A stretch of DNA of 64,000 bases from Membranipora membranacea (GCA_914767715.1 OU612072.1:9360001-9424000), one strand, 5' to 3'; shown: positions 1 to 12,845, numbered from the stretch's first letter. Numbers and translations: made by a program. The notes: a model not told the origin generated them from the sequence alone.

Positions 1-49
1 AGTCCGGCTGACAGTGTGTTATAACATTTCTGTTTGGTTTCTTATTTAG

Positions 50-237
50 ATGGAACAGTTTGTGGTTGTTGATGTACACTCCACACTTAGAGCGGACAGT
101 TTGGCCTCATCACATCCTATCTATGTCCCAGTCCAACATCCTGACGAAGTCAACGAGATCTTTGATAGCATCTCATACGGGAAGGTAATTACAATTCTTT
201 TTATGTGTATAATACGGGACTTCATATACATATATAG

Positions 238-271
<34 letters not shown>

Positions 272-3200
272 CAAATGTGTGTGTTTGTGTGGGTCCGTAC
301 GGTTTAATTTGCATTCCTTTGAAAGAGACCAACGTTTAAAGACTTTTTTGTTAAAAATAACAACTAATATCAGCTCAAACTGGTTATTTAATCCCATGCA
401 CTGATTTGGGAATTAGAACATAGAAGTTCATTCCTCTCACTTCAAATGGGATGCTTACTGTTCCAATGATGATGTAACTTCAAAAAGATCTGCTGTAGTC
501 AGGGATTGGACCCTGGCCTTCTGTGTCACAAACTTTGATGATATCTGCTCGGGTACAGCCGCTTGCCCAATTTTAATGAAGGAACATGAACCTTTTTTTG
601 TGAGTCGAAACCTCCTAAAATTGATGAGATGTCGATGCCTTGGAACTTAATGAATGTGATAGCCTGTCACAAAAAAAGGGTTTGCTCTTGCTCTTATATA
701 CCTAAACTAATTGGTGCACGTCTGATTAATGAGGTTCTGAACTTTCCCTGCTGTCAAGGACTTTCAATACTGTGTTCACACTTACAAGTCATAAATAATG
801 TGTTGTCATTAAAAAACATTTGATAGCATTGTTACAACCGTTATTTTTTTCAGGGTGGCTCACTTATTCGAATGATGAGATATTTCCTAGGAGACTCAAT
901 ATTCCAGAACGCTCTTGCTGTAAGTAATAAACCGACTAACACAACGACAAACATACATATAGAGGAGAGTCTTGTGAAACATGAATAACAATAAAGCTAC
1001 CATAAGTGTCATGATTTCTAGTAGTCTCAGGTGTAGTGTGATGTTTGTGGTCCAAATAGAACTGGATGTATATCATTCTCCCTATTTTCTGTATGTTAGG
1101 CTGAAGCAAGAAAAAACCTAAACTCAACATCATGAATGAATGAATGAATGAATGAATGAATGAATGAAATCCTATAACTTATTAAATAATATCCCATTTA
1201 TCGAAACTCTGGGTACTACAGCACTAGACCAACTTTAGTCCATTTTTCTGCATTTTGAGTTGCTTCCCCTCTACTGGTCACGCCAAAGTGGAAGGGCAGT
1301 AACTCAAATGCAAGCAAATAGGATCAAACTTCTTACTCTACAACACCTACCTTATTCTCAAAATTCATATCAATATTATAGAACTACATAGATGAGAAGG
1401 CTTACCAGGCAGCGCACCATACAGACCTGTGGAAGGCCATGCAGGACGAGGCAGACAAACAAGGACTCAAGGATCAGGATGGAAAGGCACTCGATATCAA
1501 AGCAATTCTGGATACATGGATCCTTCAAATGGGTGGGTGTGGTTATTTATAAATCTACAAAAAAAATTAAAAAAAAACAAATAAATAAAATGTAAAAAAG
1601 CAAAAATAAAAATAAAATAAAATAAAATAAAATAGATCGAATAATATAATATGAAATTCAAATATATTATATTATTCGGTATGATATGATCTCTTACTAG
1701 CCGAGAGCAGGTTGTGAAAGTTATGGTTGTGTCTCTGGGTGCGGTCAAGTTATAACTGTTGTGCCGCAGGGGTCTGTACTCGGAACCCTGCTATTTCTCA
1801 TGTTTGTAAATAATCTGATGAAGCTGTTTCTTATATGCTGATGACTGCCTACTAGTCACCAGTGGGGAAAACTCAAACATATCCGCAAAACTTATGAAAA
1901 AAAGCGTCCATCAAGCATCCTGTTGGTACAGTGCACGTTGCCTTGTTTTTATCAACGATAAAACGGTGTCATGACCATTTACAATAAACAAAACATCAAA
2001 TCTCCGGAACTGAGTGTGATTCTTGATAACAAATAAACTTTTAAATCCCATACCAGTAAAATTAAACAAAAGCTTTATCCAATAGTCACCAACTTTCAAC
2101 GTAATACCCAAATTAGCCACGCTTTGGTACATTCTTATCTTGAATACAGTTTTCCTCTACTTTTTACAACAAACAACTATGTCAAAAAGGAATTTAAAAC
2201 AATTGAGAATAGATGTTTTACAATTATAGACTATGGCATATCTAGATTTCTTTTTTTAGTTACATGTCCTTTTAATCCTACACAATATTTTATCGATATA
2301 TTTCTGCTTTCTTCTCCAGACGAAAAATTAAATATATATAATTTGATATGATACTGTATGGTATTATATAGTATAATGATTGTTCTTCTCTTCTTCAGGT
2401 TATCCCCTGTTAACAATCACAATGGAGCCATCACCACCAGCAGGCAAACACCACCTCAAGATGACACAGAAACACTTTCTACAGGACGACACACAGACAC
2501 CAGATCCTAAATACCCAAGCCCCTTTGAGTAAGTAAGCCCCAATTATATTGAGAATGGGGGGCTAAGTTTTTTCGCCTTTACTCTTGCATTTTATTCACT
2601 TTTCATGATATTGTTCTGATACCTGCAACAAGGCAATTCCAGCAAATTTCCATGAGAAAGACTAGAACCACAGCTTTAAAGATTACCTTTAAATTGAATA
2701 TATATAAAGCCTTGTCACTAAAGAAAAGAATTAGCTGTGTGACAAGGCTAGACTGAGCCTTTTCTAATAGACTTATCAAAGCTGTCATACTAGACACAGA
2801 AATAAGATAACTCTGATTGCTTAAACTTTCAATGACAAATATTAGTGTTTGCAATTGTTGAACCAATCTTGTTTTGATCGAACCATATCTCACAACAATG
2901 TTTAATTTTGCATGTTACAGCTACAGATGGGATATACCTATAAGTTATGTGAGCAGTGAGAATCCTAACTTTGATGTGGATCAGACATCTGTACAATGGT
3001 TTACCAAGGATCAGGCCTCAAGTAAGCTCACTCTTCTTTACACGAACCCCTTCCAAATAATTTTAATGATCTTCAGTCAGGTTTAGTTTCAATATAAAAC
3101 ATAATTAAATGTCTGTTGGTAGGTGTAATATTCTAAAATTCAATTGATTATAGGAATGCTTTCGTGGAATTCCCTTAAATATGTTAGATAGCCTAAATTT

Positions 3201-6200
3201 TTTTATTTTAGCTTTGCTGTTTTGAATATTATAGCACAAATATTTTTTATACAGGTACCTTATGGTTGCTACTAACATTACTCTACTATTGCTTGTTCCT
3301 TTCCTCCTATAGAAACGATAGAAGTAAATAATGATCTTGCTTGGATGATTGTGAACCCTAAACAGTACGGATTCTACAGAGTTAATTATCCATCTGAATA
3401 CTGGCAGAAGATAATTGACCAGCAAGCTGCCGACCACACCAAGATTGACGAGCTAAACAGAGCACAAATTATCGATGATGCCTTTGATTTAGCCCTGTTA
3501 GTCCATTTTCCAGCTGTGTATATTTCCAGGCCTAGTCCAGTTGGTCAATAGCAATCAAAAATGTCGGTTATTGTAAAAAAACCTGTTCTGTTTAAGTCCA
3601 TCTTGGTTTTTTATTCCTGAAAAATAATCTTTAAGTGTCAAGGGAATTATTTTGAACCATCACTTAACAGGGGAGATAAAATACCGTAGACCCAATAGAG
3701 TTTTTGCACTTCCAGATTGTTTGTTTCATTCATTGATGTCCTTGTGAGATTAAAATTTGTTTTTGTTAATTGCAATTAGATTACTTCAATATGGACAGTG
3801 GATACTTTTTGCTTTCATAAACACTTTGAAGGTTTCCTAGCAGGCTACCATACAAGACAAATTATTAACACCATGTCGAGCACAAGAGGCTTTTACACAC
3901 CTGTTCAAATTTTTATTGCATTTGAACAAATAGGGGCTCCTTGGCAGCTGCTCAAATATACCAACGTCTAGCTGCAGCCTCAAAAACATGCCTCAGTTGA
4001 TGAAGGCTAGTGATGATGCGTGTTTGTCCTCATGGTTATATGAACCATTCATACTAAGTTCCTATTGGCTAATAACTAAGCATAAGTCATGGTGTTAATG
4101 ATTTGTCTTGTAATGTACCCTGCTAGCAAACCTTTAGCACTGACACTGCTAACTGCTTCACCAAATACTAGAAGCTGCACATGTTGCTATTTCTATCACA
4201 CAATAGAAATATTACAGTAATTGATTTGAGCCAATAATGTAATGAAAATCTATTGTTTCAGTGCTGGAAAGTTGAGTATCACATATGCTATGGAATTGAC
4301 CAAGTACCTACTAAAAGAAGAAAGTTGGTTCGCATGGGACGCAGCAATCACCTCCCTATCGTATGTCTCCTCAGCACTTAAGAGAACTGAAGCTTACGGA
4401 GACTTCAAAGTAAGCTTGCCTTTCTCTCCGTCCAGCACACTGAATGCTTGACAATCTGAAAACTTAATTCTTCTTTATCCTAAAATCCTTTCTTAATTTT
4501 AATTATTTAGCGAGCAATACAGGTTGAAATTTAAAATGAGTAAAAGTTTTTTAAATTGCTTTGCCAGTGTCATGTGAGTTGTTGGTAATATTGGTGTTGC
4601 TGTAATATGTATTTCTTTTCTAGACTTACTACAAGACACTTATAACACCATTCTACGACAAATTCAACAACGGCTGGGCTGTTGATCTTACTAGCTCCAT
4701 TGTTGAACAGTAAGTAGTACGCATTGCCTCAATTCCAGAGATAATATAAACTTGTGATATCATTTTAAACATTCAAAATCTCTTTCAGACTTGGTTTAAG
4801 CCATGTCTTAAAAATAAGCTACACTTATTACTGTTATAGAGGACACTTTCCCATCAATAACCCAATGTGAAAGGGCTCATTCACTGCATTATGCATCAGA
4901 AAATTACAAGAATTATTTTTGATGATATGAACTCAAACCTGCTATAGTATGGTAACTGGTTGTTTTTGATGACATCAAAATCAATAAGAGATGAGGATGA
5001 ATTCTTGTTGACAATACATTTGTTCTTATTATGTATAATTATTTTTATCATAAATTTTATTATTATTATCATTATTATTATATGTTAGATACAGACAAAG
5101 AGATGCTGTGAGCAGAGCCTGCTCCTATAACGTCGGTGACTGTAGGGCAAAAGCTAAAGAGCTTGTAACTTCTTGGATGAGCAATCCAGACAACAAGTAA
5201 GTTAACGACATTTCCTGTTTTTTGTCCAGCCATTGACAGGACAACATGACATTGTAACTACGCTGCCATTACAGAAATGTTGGCAATTAAAAGCATAGGT
5301 CAGGAGATTTACCCTGCATTTTTATTTGCAGGAAAGAACATATTTTATGAAAATGACAAAACAATGAAAATAAACAAAAAACATATCATTTCGTCGGCTG
5401 CATAGCACAACAGAGAGAGCAACTCTCATTTTGAGCTGTTGGAACTCGCTTTAATATTAGTGCATCTGTAAATATAATTCCAAAAATACGTTGACAATTT
5501 TTTTTCCTATTTTGTGTGAGTTAGATTAGCCATTTCACTGTATATTTTAAACTTGTTGTATTCAATGTTTTAGTCCAATCAGTCCGAATCTCCGTGATAC
5601 TGCTTACTGCTACGCTGTCAAACAAGGAGACGAAGCTGTGTGGGACTTCATCTTTGAAAAGTTCCAGAATGAGAATGTTGCTGGAGAGCAGATCAAGCTT
5701 CTCAGATCTCTCGGATGTACAGATGAGATGTGGCTCCTACAAAGGTGAGACAATCATGTGACTAAACTTAGATCCCAGATCTGTATGAATATTCTCCTAA
5801 GGGCTATTCTGCAACATATAGAGTGGGTGCCAGAGTGAGTTTACTCCAAATACCCGGCAAGTGCCTCCCGATACTTTTATAATTTGACCCCAGCTTGACA
5901 CACTAAATTTCTCGCCGTTGAAAATGAAGGTGCATGAACTATTTCAAACTCTATTGATTGATTGAATGGTCAGTGAGTGTTATATTGAAAGTCAGCTTGA
6001 TTGATGTGTGGTCCGTTAAGCTTATTTCTGTTGAACTGCTGAACTAGGATAGGATAGGATAGGCTTAGGATAGGCTTAAGATAGGCTTAGGATAGGGTAT
6101 ATCAGAACGTATGATAAATTACAACATAGAAATAAATAGAAGAAAAACATCAAAAACCATCTGAAACCTGCACCAGCGGCAAGCATTTAATCCCATGTTC

Positions 6201-6352
6201 TTTGTCTTTAGGCTCCTCGACTACGCCATTGATGACACTAAAGTAAGAAAGCAGGATTCGTATATTGCCGTCGGAGCAGTTGCTGGTAATACCCTTGGTA
6301 AATTCTTAGCTTGGGACTGGCTGAGAGGAAACTGGGAACAGCTCTATTCTGA
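50..6352 (+). CDS. Aminopeptidase N-like M1 metallopeptidase, constitutive exons of the C-terminal part
   Basis: Eleven exons join in frame: 50-184, 854-919, 1382-1532, 2399-2528, 2921-3021, 3313-3496, 4262-4409, 4624-4709, 5089-5196, 5574-5744 and 6212-6352. All have AG acceptors and GT donors. They give 473 codons plus two bases, read on into the alternative terminal exons. The protein matches the M1 family after the zinc site: SSHPIYVPVQHPDEV, FDSISYGK/GGSLIRM, the TWILQMGYPLLTI stretch, the strand-rich third domain ending in YGFYRVNY, then the helical ERAP1-like C-terminal domain (INDAF-type IIDDAFDLA, SLSY, SPNLRDTAYCYAV). M1 enzymes remove N-terminal residues from peptides, usually as type II membrane ectoenzymes. 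The GAMEN and HEXXH exons must lie upstream of position 1, so catalysis cannot be verified here. Family assignment is firm; the exact orthologue is not. Confidence 0.93.
226..271. repeat. (TA)n microsatellite
   Basis: An almost pure TA dinucleotide run in intron 1 of the aminopeptidase gene. Open frames through it (IYIYIY) are not genes. Confidence 0.9.
480..565 (-). repeat. tRNA-like SINE head (degenerate)
   Basis: On the minus strand, a GGGCAAGCGGCTGTACCCGA stretch resembles an A-box region. About 45 nt later comes GGGTCCAATCCC, a good B-box match. The tRNA arms do not fold cleanly, so I read it as a tRNA-derived SINE remnant inside an intron and not a tRNA gene. Confidence 0.35.
1134..1168. 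repeat. (GAAT)n microsatellite
   Basis: About nine tandem GAAT units in the intron before exon 1382-1532. Confidence 0.9.
1638..1678. repeat. Perfect inverted repeat (15 bp arms)
   Basis: CGAATAATATAATAT at 1638-1652 is repeated in exact inverted form at 1664-1678, with an 11 nt loop. It sits next to an (AAAAT)n tract at about 1600-1635 in the intron. Confidence 0.85.
1740..2330 (+). mobile_element. Decayed LINE reverse transcriptase fragment
   Basis: The fragment translates to VVPQGSVLGTLLFLMFVNNL and, after a frameshift, LYADDCLLVT. These are the RT motifs that precede and include the YADD active site. Downstream text such as NLRN and FLITNKLLNPIPVKLN fits the RT thumb. Several stops and frameshifts are present. 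It lies inside the intron 1533-2398 in the same orientation as the host gene. Confidence 0.75.
3831..4132. mobile_element. MITE-like foldback element with about 44 bp terminal inverted repeats
   Basis: The left end (from 3831, GGTTTCCTAGCAGGCTACCA) and the reverse complement of the right end (ending 4132, GGTTTGCTAGCAGGGTACAT) match over about 44 bp with a few differences, both running to ATTAACACCATG. The 300 bp body has no coding potential. It lies in the intron 3497-4261. I could not define a clean target duplication. Confidence 0.75.
6044..6098. repeat. AGGAT / AGGATAGGCTT short tandem repeat
   Basis: Tandem AGGAT units grade into an 11 bp AGGATAGGCTT-type repeat in the intron 5745-6211. 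Confidence 0.8.
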
Positions 6353-7587
6353 GTAAGTTTTTATTCATTTTCCTCGGGAATCAGGTTGAGATTCTTCATC
6401 AAGCGATAAATAACTCAGAACTCAACTCATGAAGGACGTTGAAAGGATCCAACCACTTTGAATGAATAGAACACATAAATTCGAAATTGAGAACATTGTC
6501 TCTAAATTGCATGCGTTATACAACATGGAACTTGTACTTTGAACTTGAACACATACAACCGTCTTGGTTGGCATTTAACCTTCTTTTGCACCACATATCA
6601 CTGACTGTCTGTGCACCCCTCCTCTCTTTCTATCACCACCTTCTATGCCTATCTAGTTTTGCACCTCAGCTTCATCATCACTGCATGGCTCAATAACATC
6701 AAGATATAATTTGTATCTTGACATTTTTGGCCAATCTATCAATCAGATGTCACAGGGTGACAACCTCTTTTGCTGCTGATAGTAACCATAAACTGCGGGA
6801 CTTGATAGTGTTACAACCCCATGCTGCCTAACACAAAGGGTGTTGAGTTGCTCAAATAAACTAAATGCCTATCTAGATCAAAAGAGCAATGTGTCAGTAA
6901 AACAAAAAAAAGTTTATAAGAATTATCTCGGGAACAACAACTAAATCATTTGTTCACCAGTTTTCTGGTACTCTATACCATCTCAGAATAGGTTTACCTC
7001 AAGCTAGTGACAGCCACAGCAACATAAATGGTAAGTGTAGAAAACCCTTGAAACCGTTAATGACTTAGATAAATCATTATTACTAAATGTTTCTCAAGAA
7101 TCTAGATACCATCGAACCATTCATTGTCCTTCTCTCCTCTCTTACCATACATCCTGTCAATTCAAGGCAGGATCAATTATATTCTGTTCACTCGGCCTCA
7201 AGCTAAAATTTATTTGGAGTTGTCACTACTGTCCGTATGAAACCAAATTTGGTTTTAACTTCTCAGTGTTTACCAATTGAAATGAAACATGAACTGTAAA
7301 TATGTACCCCTAATTTGCAAATTAAGTTCACACTACTTGAAACAAAGGCTTTCACTTCAATAAATCTAAAAATTTGGTTGCTTAAGCGTAATACCAGATG
7401 ATGTTTAAATAAAAAAATAACGAAATTCAATTAAATGATCATTTTTAGTGTTGTAATTACAAGGGACCCACCTTCAAACTTAACCCAGGAGGCCAGGGTT
7501 TGATCAGTAAAACACAGCTTGCCTTTGATACCAATAACCATCATTGCAGAGCTCTACCACAATAAGTCTTTATTCTCTTTTTCTTAG
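6353..7587 (+). other. Long intron before the terminal exon array
   Basis: This is the intron between exon 11 and cassette a. I see no exon, RT motif or clear terminal repeats in it. A small open frame at 6487 has no recognisable domain. Confidence 0.6.
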
Positions 7588-8309
7588 ATTCAGTGTTGGT
7601 ATCATGATGTTGGGACGATTTGTAACATCATCTCTGGACAAGAGATTCACACAGTTTGACTATGACCAGGTAAGAGGGTACATCAGTGACGATTTGGACA
7701 TCAGTTTCGGCTGGAATGCTTTCAAAAGGATCAATCAATCACCTTCAATCACTGGTTTATCTAAAATACTCGAATGTTACTTGACGCCGATACAAAGTTT
7801 TAGATCGAAGGGTCACTTACATGGTCTCCTTTAGGACACATGATCTACTGTTTTCTCAATATTGACTGGTTGGATGGCCAAGAAAGTGAAACTAGTCTAT
7901 GAAAAGTTTTCTTTTAAAAGCACGTCAATAATACACACTGACATATTGTTACAATATTGTCACCTATTGCGTTCACAATCTTAAACATTGATATGTTAAA
8001 TCTGCCTAGCTTGGACTAATTAAAAAGACAGCTCTTTGAGAAAATGCGTGATGTCACACGTGATGCTCATTGGTAAGATTCTATTTTTTTCAACCGGTGA
8101 ATCAAATTTCCATTGGCAATCCCTAAAAACTTCAATACATTCTACCTTTCTCTTGGCTTTTTTAGATTGTGGCTTTCACTGACCAGACTGAGGAGTTGGG
8201 ATCAGCCACCCGTGCATTTGCTCAAAAGAAGGAAGGAACTCAGGCAAATATCAAGTATCTCGAGCGCAATCTGGATGACTTGGTCCGATGGCTCAGCAGC
8301 CAGCCGTAG
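7588..8309 (+). CDS. Aminopeptidase terminal exon cassette a (alternative C-terminus)
   Basis: Exon 12a (7588-7669, 82 nt) takes the two-base overhang of exon 11 (GA|A, giving Glu) and starts FSVGIMMLGRFV. Exon 13a (8166-8309) starts IVAFTDQTEELGSATRAFAQ, contains NIKYLERNLDDLVRWLS and stops at TAG 8307-8309. Together they encode the last 75 residues of the ERAP1-like domain, the normal C-terminus of M1 aminopeptidases. Joined to the constitutive exons they give 548 residues within the window. An AATAAA at 8638 follows. This is the proximal member of five tandem cassettes, so it is probably the default end. Splice choice is inferred from phase only. Confidence 0.9.
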
Positions 8310-8637
8310 GAGGTGTTTCCGCTGATGCATTGTAACCCTGCTTTGCATTTGCCTTAAAACAAATAGAAACGAATACAAAACAGAAAGCAATGTCAAGTTT
8401 ATTATATACATATATGTAAATGTTCCCAAGGATTGACAATCCAAATTAAATGAGTATTGCCACCTGTTCGGTGCAAATTCATTCTGATTGTAAATCTTCA
8501 TATAACCATAATTATGAACTACTCCTGTCTCGCTGCCATTCCAAGATTTAAAACATGCCTCCATTCAGCTTTATATCTGCTGCTACAGGGGCTTCCAATA
8601 TTTTTTCAGATAATTTTTCTACAATATCCAAATCTCC

Positions 8638-8643
8638 AATAAA
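8638..8643 (+). terminator. AATAAA polyA signal, cassette a
   Basis: AATAAA lies 329 nt downstream of the cassette a stop, before the next cassette. Confidence 0.6.
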
Positions 8644-9146
8644 CTTGCTTTATTACAGATTCTAAATTTTCTACCTCTGAAAACACTGCACATTGTGCAC
8701 ATTTGTAACTCAGAAAAAAAATCAGTCCAAATTGTAATGTTTGCAGTACTACTGCAGCGAGGCTAGGATACTTGCATGTTTAGATAACAAGCCTGTCGGG
8801 GCTTGACTTATTCAATTGGACAGAAATTTGGTCACGATTAATATAATATAAATTATGTTCAACATGGAAACTAAACAAGTTGAACTTTGAGCGTACCGGT
8901 CAGAAGAACTCCTCCACGAGATTAAACATAATATGTCTTATAAGAGGTGAGTGTTCCCGCCTTGGCATCTATATTTGAATTGTAAGTATTTATAATGGTT
9001 TCGCTGCATCTTGGTGCATGAGTTTATGTGTTGCATGACTGGAATAGTGGAGCTTAAACTTTGAACCAAAAAAACCTGTCAAAATACTCAGATGTACACA
9101 CCAATTTGATTTCGATCACAAAGCATGATCTTTTTTTATGATTCAG

Positions 9147-10108
9147 ATATTCTGCAGGCATAACTTCAATACAGAGGATAGTGCGTTACACTGTGCAGAA
9201 AGAGTTTTCAACTGGAAAGTTACAGGAGGTAAAGCAAAAAGTGGGGTTCATCGCTTTGTGTTAAATGATTATTTGAAAAATTCCAAGAAGACTTTGTGTC
9301 AGTTTGGTACGCAATAGCTTATGGTGGAAAATTTTATAGTGAACCGGTGGAATTGAAAAAATCTAAATGGATTTTGGAACAAGGAGGCAACAACAATCGT
9401 AATGAACATCCATATTCCATCATCAAATTATACTATACTATTTGAGTACACTCCTAGGTTTGCATCATTGATACTGGTTTTCCGCTATCAAATACCTAAT
9501 CATCAGATTGGCCTGTTTGAGTGCTTTATGATCAACCAGATCTCACCCGACCAACGAAAGAACCAACCAAGACATATTGGAAGAAAAATGTCATGCGGAT
9601 AAAAAACGAGTATTTTCACTAAGGGGAACAATAAAAAGGCTACTGTAATTTGAGTTGGTTGCGAAGACCCTCCAAGTTTTAGCTTGACAGATTTTCGACT
9701 TAGAAAGCAAATTATTTTGGGTGTGGAGCTAGGTAGGGATGAACCACGCTAAAATAAAACCATGTAAAATCAAGTAAACTTCAATTATATCGCTAGCATG
9801 GTGTATCATACATTTTTAAATATAGTAATCTTCTATTTTGAAAAATTAAGTATGTACAATATCAACCATATCTGTTTGTGTTTGCAGGATTTAGGCAATG
9901 TTTCGATGAGAGAATTATTGTGGAATATTTCTTTTCGTATCCTATGTGTAACTATGATTTTTCATTGTTGCAGATGGAAATATTTATGGCTAATAATGAG
10001 CTGGGCCGTGCAAAATCTACATTCAGACAAGCTGCTGAGGGAACTAGAAACAACATCAAATATCTCAAAAATAATCTGAAAGATTTGAGAAATTGGCTCA
10101 GTATGTAG
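9147..10108 (+). CDS. Aminopeptidase terminal exon cassette b
   Basis: Exon 12b (9147-9228) has exactly the 82 nt length and phase of 12a and begins E-YSAGITSIQRIVRYT. Exon 13b (9974-10108) begins MEIFMANNELGRAKSTF, keeps the NNIKYLKNNLKDLRNWLS core and stops at TAG 10106-10108. Splice sites are TTCAG|AT and GAG|GTAAAG for 12b and TTGCAG|AT for 13b. This is the most diverged upstream half of the set: it replaces the acidic aromatic end of exon 12 (DYDQ type) with KLQE. No other M1 exons lie between cassettes a and b, so it is not a second gene. AATAAA occurs at 10442 and 10725. Confidence 0.82.
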
Positions 10109-10441
10109 CACTAAAGCGCCATGAATTGACAACGTTTACCAACAGCTAAATTTAGAAAAAATTCTGCTCCTTTGAATATACACTTTGGAAAACAACTGCA
10201 ACTGCTTGTTTTTCGGCGCTGGTCAGATATCATCCTTAGATTCTGCTGTTCTACAGAGCAGATATTGTGCTTATTCATAAAAATTATATCATTTCTCCCA
10301 TTGCTGAGAATAGACAAATTAAAAAAATGTTATAAAACTGTAAGCAGGGACAGATGCTGTTGTAAGATTTAAGAAAGGTGCTGTTGCTGTATTATTGTGG
10401 AATGAAAAGTTTAAGTTGTTTTTAATCTATTTTAGTGGATA

Positions 10442-10447
10442 AATAAA
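10442..10447 (+). terminator. AATAAA polyA signal, cassette b
   Basis: AATAAA lies about 330 nt after the cassette b stop. A second AATAAA is at 10725-10730. Confidence 0.6.
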
Positions 10448-10838
10448 AAGCTCATTTATTGCATCAGCTTAGACAATTATCGATAGTAGTTGAAAAGGAA
10501 CTCTCTGCATAACCTTATAATTTAGCTGGTAGTCCATAATTTTTGGATCCATGTTCGTGACAACCCAAATTAGGCAATGGAAGAGGAGAAACTGGCACAT
10601 ACTTTTATGGTAACTTCTACGACATTTCTTACAAGCATGTTTCGTCACCCTTGTCATGTATATCAGTACATCAGACTTTCTATGACCTGAACCAAACAGC
10701 ATTTTTTCTACAGTTCAAACTAAGAATAAAAGCCAGCAGCTGAAATGTAATCCACAGAGCACATAATGACCCTGTATTGTTGACCTAATTCATCATATTC
10801 ACATTGATACATTGCAGCCAATGGTATTTATCTTGCAG

Positions 10839-11308
10839 GTTCCACACTGGGCTGAATTCTCTCTACCTCACAGAGTTTATCAGGGTGACAACAGAAGGCT
10901 CATTTACAGATTATGATGTTAAACAGGTGAGTGAGGGCAATGGTTTTATTGTGTGTTGAGGTTCGGACTCATTGACTGCACACATATGATGACTGAAGTC
11001 TTCACTCGATGTATTGTCTGGCACTTAGTTGGTTTTGAAACCTTTATCAGGGAAAAGCCCAAAGGAAATGCTGTACTTTGTTGCAACGGAAAACAAATGT
11101 TGACAATCTTTTCTGGCCTTCTCAATTGCTTTCGATGAATTAATATGCCATATTATTTTCCCTGTTCTAGATTAATGCATTTAAAAGCCTGTATGGCAAT
11201 GCAGGAGTCACAGCAAGAGCCGTCAGGCAAGCGGAAGAGAAAGTGCAGACCAATGTGAAGTTCTTACGAAGGAGCCTTGAAAACATTTCAAACTGGCTTA
11301 ACACATAG
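10839..11308 (+). CDS. Aminopeptidase terminal exon cassette c
   Basis: Exon 12c (10839-10926, 88 nt) is two codons longer than the others. It adds G to the GA overhang (Glu) and reads FHTGLNSLYLTEFIRV ... FTDYDVKQ before GTGAGT. Exon 13c (11171-11308) reads INAFKSLYGNAGVTARAV, then TNVKFLRRSLENISNWLN and stop TAG 11306-11308. Phase compatibility with exon 11 is kept. I do not see a clear AATAAA close downstream, unlike the other four cassettes, so this copy may use a variant signal or be less used. Confidence 0.8.
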
Positions 11309-12145
11309 CTAATTTATGTCCTGTTCACCAATGCAACGATATTTTATTGTCTCTTGTAATATATTTTTGTATTTTATTGTTAATCATCAAAACCATTCCA
11401 GATTTCTCATCAATCAACCATGTTAAATTAATTAGTATGCCTGGCTTAGCATAAAACTTGTTATTCTATCCAGATTGGTTGGATATTTGTACACTAGGTG
11501 GAATTGAGAAGCTCCTTCAAGGCTCGGGTGACTTTTTATCGGTAGTGATTCTGTATATTTTCACATTTCTTTTCCAATGAGCCAGAAGGGAGTCCTAATA
11601 CTGTGTTGAGGGTTTTGCAAACGCACAGTTTTCCTCCCCTGCCTTGAACTGGCTAGGATAACTGCTCACTAATGCCATAGAGTCGTATACACCCTCTTGC
11701 ACGAGGATTGCCCCTAAAACTGCCCCTGAAACAAGATCACTCTCAGCCTCATTTAAATAGAATTCTAAATGCCTGATCAGCCCATTACTTTTTGATCAAA
11801 GCAAAGTCATAATTTACGACTTGCTAGAGTGTATCTAGGTATCTACCTTATTATCAGGATAAAGTAAGTAAATATTTATTTCTATAGCCAGTCATTGATA
11901 ACAGGTTTATCCTACCTCAGACTGCTGTGATGCTCTGCTACTTATATTCTAATCGCGAAATTATCTTCCACTTCAAGTGAGCTACCAAACGTTCTAAATA
12001 GACAGTGATTGATTGGAACTGAACAAAATCAGTAGGTAGATCAAGATTCGCATGCTTCTGATGTGCAGCAGCCAAACTAGGCACAGTTTTCTCAATTATT
12101 TTCGTTTAATGATTTTTTGCAAATGAATTGCATTTTTTGTTCTAG

Positions 12146-12683
12146 GTTCGGAGTCGGATTGAATATGCTTGGCAATTTTGTGAGTGCTGGAACTTCAAGT
12201 TCTTTCACAGAGTTTGATTTGCAGCAGGTGAGTGCGATTCTGCTCATGGTGAGCAGAAGGATCCGAACTTATGGTGACTACCAATCGTAATCCAGATCAT
12301 TTAGTTTGTAAATTAAGCCATAACCCTTTTACAGTAACATATGGAAAATTGTGTTCTTTTCTGCAGCGATTTGTCCACTGAGCATAATGTTATTATGACG
12401 GCGTTGTCCTAATCTTTCTAGATCTAAGCAGTGCATGCTGGAGTTACCCTCTTTTAATCAAAGGGGAGATTATTGTCAATACTCAGGACAGAGTTCAGTT
12501 GTCCATTTTCATGCTATGTTACGAAACGCTGTTCCTTTACAGATTGATATGTTCATGAACTCTCAAACAGATTTAGGAGTTGCCTCCCGATCGTTTGCTC
12601 AGTCTAAAGAGCGTGCACAGAATAATGTGAAATACCTGCAGAGAAACCTTCAGGAGCTAACCAGCTGGCTCTCCACACAATAA
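12146..12683 (+). CDS. Aminopeptidase terminal exon cassette d
   Basis: Exon 12d (12146-12227, 82 nt) reads FGVGLNMLGNFVSAG ... FTEFDLQQ before GTGAGT. Exon 13d (12543-12683) reads IDMFMNSQTDLGVASRSF, then NNVKYLQRNLQELTSWLSTQ and stop TAA 12681-12683. It is very close to cassette e (1,558 bp further on), with shared flanking and intronic sequence, so d and e arose by a recent tandem duplication. AATAAA lies at 12840. Confidence 0.85.
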
Positions 12684-12839
12684 TATTACTGCATTTAAAT
12701 AGTGGATAAGTGCTGTTTGTCCCAACATGTGGAATGACATTCGAACTAGTTCAAGTTCATGACAGTGAATCTTTCTATACTCAACCATTCTGAAGTTGAA
12801 TTTCACTTGAGATACCTCTGATCTTGTTTTGGAAATTTG

Positions 12840-12845
12840 AATAAA
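12840..12845 (+). terminator. AATAAA polyA signal, cassette d
   Basis: AATAAA lies 157 nt after the cassette d stop. Confidence 0.6.

Noticed and set aside
50-307. 85-codon frame taken as a whole gene
   Set aside because: Only 50-184 is an exon; the rest is intron with a TA microsatellite.
6044-6098. AGGAT units as interstitial telomere repeat
   Set aside because: The unit is not TTAGGG or TTAGG; simple tandem repeat.
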